Positions 5,324 through 6,757 of a stretch of DNA of 6,757 bases are shown here, piece by piece; within the stretch, counting starts at the first letter, position 1; every line of letters begins with the position of its first letter. This DNA is from Chitinophagaceae bacterium (lineage in GTDB: Bacteria > Bacteroidota > Bacteroidia > Chitinophagales > Chitinophagaceae): the NCBI GenBank assembly GCA_017882205.1, contig JADGPY010000133.1, positions 1 through 6,757 on the forward strand. Reading direction: 5' to 3'. Made by a program: the position numbers and the translations under genes. The notes beneath the pieces were generated by a model. The model had not been told where the DNA came from, searched no databases, and saw only the letters and a program-made list of their open reading frames with translations.

Positions 5324-6419
5324 TTACGATGCTGCTGCTTCCTTTTCCATCATCAGGTACGCTTTAATAAATCCATCCAGTTCTCCATCCATTATGGGGC
5401 CTACATTACCGACTTCATAATTTGTGCGATGGTCTTTGATCATTTTGTAAGGATGAAAAACATAACTCCGGATCTGGCTCCCCCACTCTATCTTTTTCTT
5501 ACCTGCATTGCTGGCATCCTGGATCTCCTGGCGTTTTCTCATTTCCTCTTCATAGAGGCGGCTTTTTAGCATCGTCATTGCTTTCTCGCGGTTCTCACCT
5601 TGAGTACGTGCTTGCTGGCACTCCACGATAATTCCCGAAGGCTTATGCGTAAGGCGAACTGCTGTCTCTACTTTATTAACGTTCTGGCCCCCACTACCGC
5701 CACTTCTAAAGAACGCCCATTCAACATCTGCAGGGCTAACCTGGATGTCAATGGTATCATCGATCAGAGGATAGACGTAAACGCTTGCAAAAGATGTATG
5801 TCTACGTGCATTGCTATCGAATGGTGAAATTCTAACAAGGCGATGTACTCCACTTTCAGCCTTTAAAAAGCCAAAGGCGAATGGCCCATCAAATTGTAAG
5901 GTGGCACTTTTAATTCCTGCGCCATCACCGGCCTGGTAATCTAACTCGGTAACACTCCAACCCTGCTTTTCCCCGTACATACGATACATACGCAAAAGCA
6001 TTTCAGCCCAATCCTGGCTCTCTGTTCCGCCAGCGCCGCTGTTTATTTGCAATACAGCTGGAAGCCCATCTTCAGGCTCATTAAGGGTACTTTTGAATTC
6101 AGCTTCATCAATTGCTTTCGTTGCTTTGCCGAATGCTTCTTTCACTTCTTCTTCGCTGGCTTCCCCTTCTTTCCAGAACTCAAAAAGTATAGCAAAATCA
6201 TCTACCAGTGACTGTACCTCATTGTACATATTCACCCAATATTCATTAACTTTTGTTTCTTTAAGAATGGAAGTGGCTCGCTGGTTATCATCCCAGAAAC
6301 CTGGAGAGAGTGTTAACTGCTTATCGTTTTCTATCTTGGTTTGTCGGTTCTCGACGTCAAAGAAACCTCCTCAGGACGACCACACGGTCCTTCATATACT
6401 TTAATTGCTCTTGTGTCAT
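5324..6419 (-). CDS. prfB: Peptide chain release factor 2, with +1 programmed frameshift
   Basis: RF2 ends translation at UGA and UAA codons on the ribosome. The gene is read in two frames. Codons 1-20 run from the ATG at 6417-6419 (MTQEQLKYMKDRVVVLRRFL) to CTT at 6360-6362, where an in-frame TGA (6357-6359) follows. Skipping the T at 6359 continues in the +1 frame from 6358 (D-V-E-N-R) to the TAA at 5324-5326, giving 364 residues, about the length of E. coli RF2. The stop-recognition tripeptide is S198-P199-F200 (RF2 type, not the PxT of RF1), and the peptidyl-hydrolysis motif G243-G244-Q245 lies within SGGSGGQNVNK. The recoding site is intact, so this is not a pseudogene. A start at the GTG at 6235 would lose 61 N-terminal residues and is rejected. 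Promoter-like TATCTTTG lies 8 nt before the ATG. Confidence 0.97.
6356..6371 (-). promoter_or_regulatory. prfB: RF2 +1 programmed frameshift site
   Basis: On the minus strand the order is AGG AGG TTT CTT TGA C. An internal Shine-Dalgarno-like AGGAGG (6366-6371) lies three bases before the slippery CTT (6360-6362), followed by the weak stop context TGA-C (6356-6359). This is the same architecture as the E. coli prfB site (AGG GGG TAT CTT TGA C). By established knowledge, low RF2 lets the ribosome pause at UGA and slip from CUU to UUU in the +1 frame, so RF2 adjusts its own synthesis. Confidence 0.96.
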
Positions 6420-6427
6420 ATAGGTTG

Positions 6428-6435
6428 CAAAGATA
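6428..6435 (-). promoter_or_regulatory. prfB: Putative -7 promoter element of prfB (TATCTTTG)
   Basis: The minus strand reads TATCTTTG, an exact TAnnTTTG match ending 8 nt before the prfB ATG. Transcription would then begin within a few bases of the start codon, giving a leaderless or nearly leaderless mRNA. The expected -33 region falls inside the repeat starting at 6446 and shows no clear TTTG. Confidence 0.55.
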
Positions 6436-6445
6436 TGTTCTTTAG

Positions 6446-6529
6446 TTGAACCACGGAGACGTAGCGTGCTACGTCTCTACGTCTCTATCTGTCTCTGTGT
6501 TTCTGTGTCTCTGTATTTCCGTGGTTCAA
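6446..6529. repeat. MITE/REP-like compound repeat with 11-bp inverted ends
   Basis: The 84-bp unit is bounded by perfect inverted ends TTGAACCACGG (6446-6456) and CCGTGGTTCAA (6519-6529). The left part holds a near-perfect palindrome (6456-6477, arms GAGACGTAGC and GCTACGTCTC around GT), shared with the pruA/pyrR junction. The rest is a degenerate pyrimidine-rich series of TCTCTGTGT-like units with purines almost only as G in TGTG steps. No open reading frame or target-site duplication is evident. It lies 11 bases upstream of the prfB -7 element. Confidence 0.75.
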
Positions 6530-6757
6530 AAAAGACCATGATTAAAGGATTAAATGATTTCATGGTTAAATGATCAAACCACTAACCCTAGCCTTTAGCC
6601 TTAAGGGGTTGCACAACGCGAAAATTATATTTATATTTATATCCATATTGCCGCTCAACTTCTGAATAAACACTCCCGAACAGTTTTTTACGAATTAATA
6701 ACCTTTTAAATAAATGGTATGCAACTTAATTTATTACAGAGATATAAACATCTTATA
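6530..6757. other. AT-rich intergenic region, no confident gene
   Basis: Positions 6538-6575 hold imperfect direct repeats built on TTAAATGAT (ATGATTAAAGGATTAAATGAT, then CATGGTTAAATGATC). A CCCTAGCC/TTTAGCC duplication follows at about 6586-6600. From 6620 on the DNA is AT-rich (TATATTTATATTTATATCC) with no clear TAnnTTTG element on either strand. At the right edge, the plus-strand ATG at 6719-6721 opens a frame (MQLNLLQRYKHLI) that stays open to the window end. It could be the start of a divergent gene, but 13 codons are not enough to call it. Confidence 0.5.

Noticed and set aside
5324..6235. prfB as a 303-residue protein starting at the GTG at 6235
   Set aside because: RF2 homologues have about 60 more N-terminal residues, and these are present upstream through the frameshift site.
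6357..6359. In-frame TGA in prfB as a sequencing error or pseudogene mark
   Set aside because: It is embedded in the exact RF2 recoding context (AGGAGG, 3 nt, CTT TGA C), and the protein is intact in the +1 frame.
6428..6443. AAAGA/TCTTT inverted repeat over the prfB -7 element as an operator
   Set aside because: Five A/T-rich base pairs with a five-base gap are expected by chance, and no second copy occurs at the other promoters.
6456..6529. CRISPR array or small tandem-repeat array
   Set aside because: There are no evenly spaced identical repeats with distinct spacers; the units are degenerate and contiguous.

Overview
The window looks like chromosomal DNA of a Bacteroidota bacterium, probably near Chitinophagaceae. 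This is inferred from protein style (PyrR, PruA and RF2 variants), from TAnnTTTG-type -7 promoter elements just upstream of start codons, and from the lack of Shine-Dalgarno sequences at every start. No tool-based taxonomy was possible.

All eight confident genes lie on the minus strand. Read in the direction of transcription (high to low coordinates) they are: prfB (release factor 2, with a +1 programmed frameshift), a small lipoprotein, pruA (1-pyrroline-5-carboxylate dehydrogenase), pyrR, pyrB (aspartate carbamoyltransferase), coaD (phosphopantetheine adenylyltransferase), a PaaI/YdiI-type hotdog thioesterase, and a NUDIX hydrolase with an extra N-terminal region. Spacing is tight: 39, 9, 38, 51, 16, -1 and 65 nt. 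Internal TAnnTTTG elements suggest at least three transcription entry points (prfB, lipoprotein, pyrB). Functions are housekeeping: translation termination, proline catabolism, pyrimidine synthesis/salvage and CoA synthesis.

The right-hand 338 bases (6420-6757) hold no confident gene. They contain the prfB promoter, a compound repeat bounded by 11-bp inverted ends (6446-6529), a low-complexity TTAAATGAT block, and AT-rich DNA. A possible plus-strand gene start lies at the extreme edge.

The most noteworthy non-coding signal is a palindromic repeat core (GAGACGTAGC / GCTACGTCTC) present twice, upstream of prfB and at the pruA/pyrR junction. At the junction it supplies the last two codons and stop of pruA and creates a spurious upstream in-frame ATG for pyrR. 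A different repeat-like hairpin covers the 3' end of the thioesterase gene. I saw no defence system, CRISPR array, RNA gene or transposase. This is an ordinary core-genome block decorated with dispersed repeats, and the textbook-quality prfB recoding site is its best functional feature.
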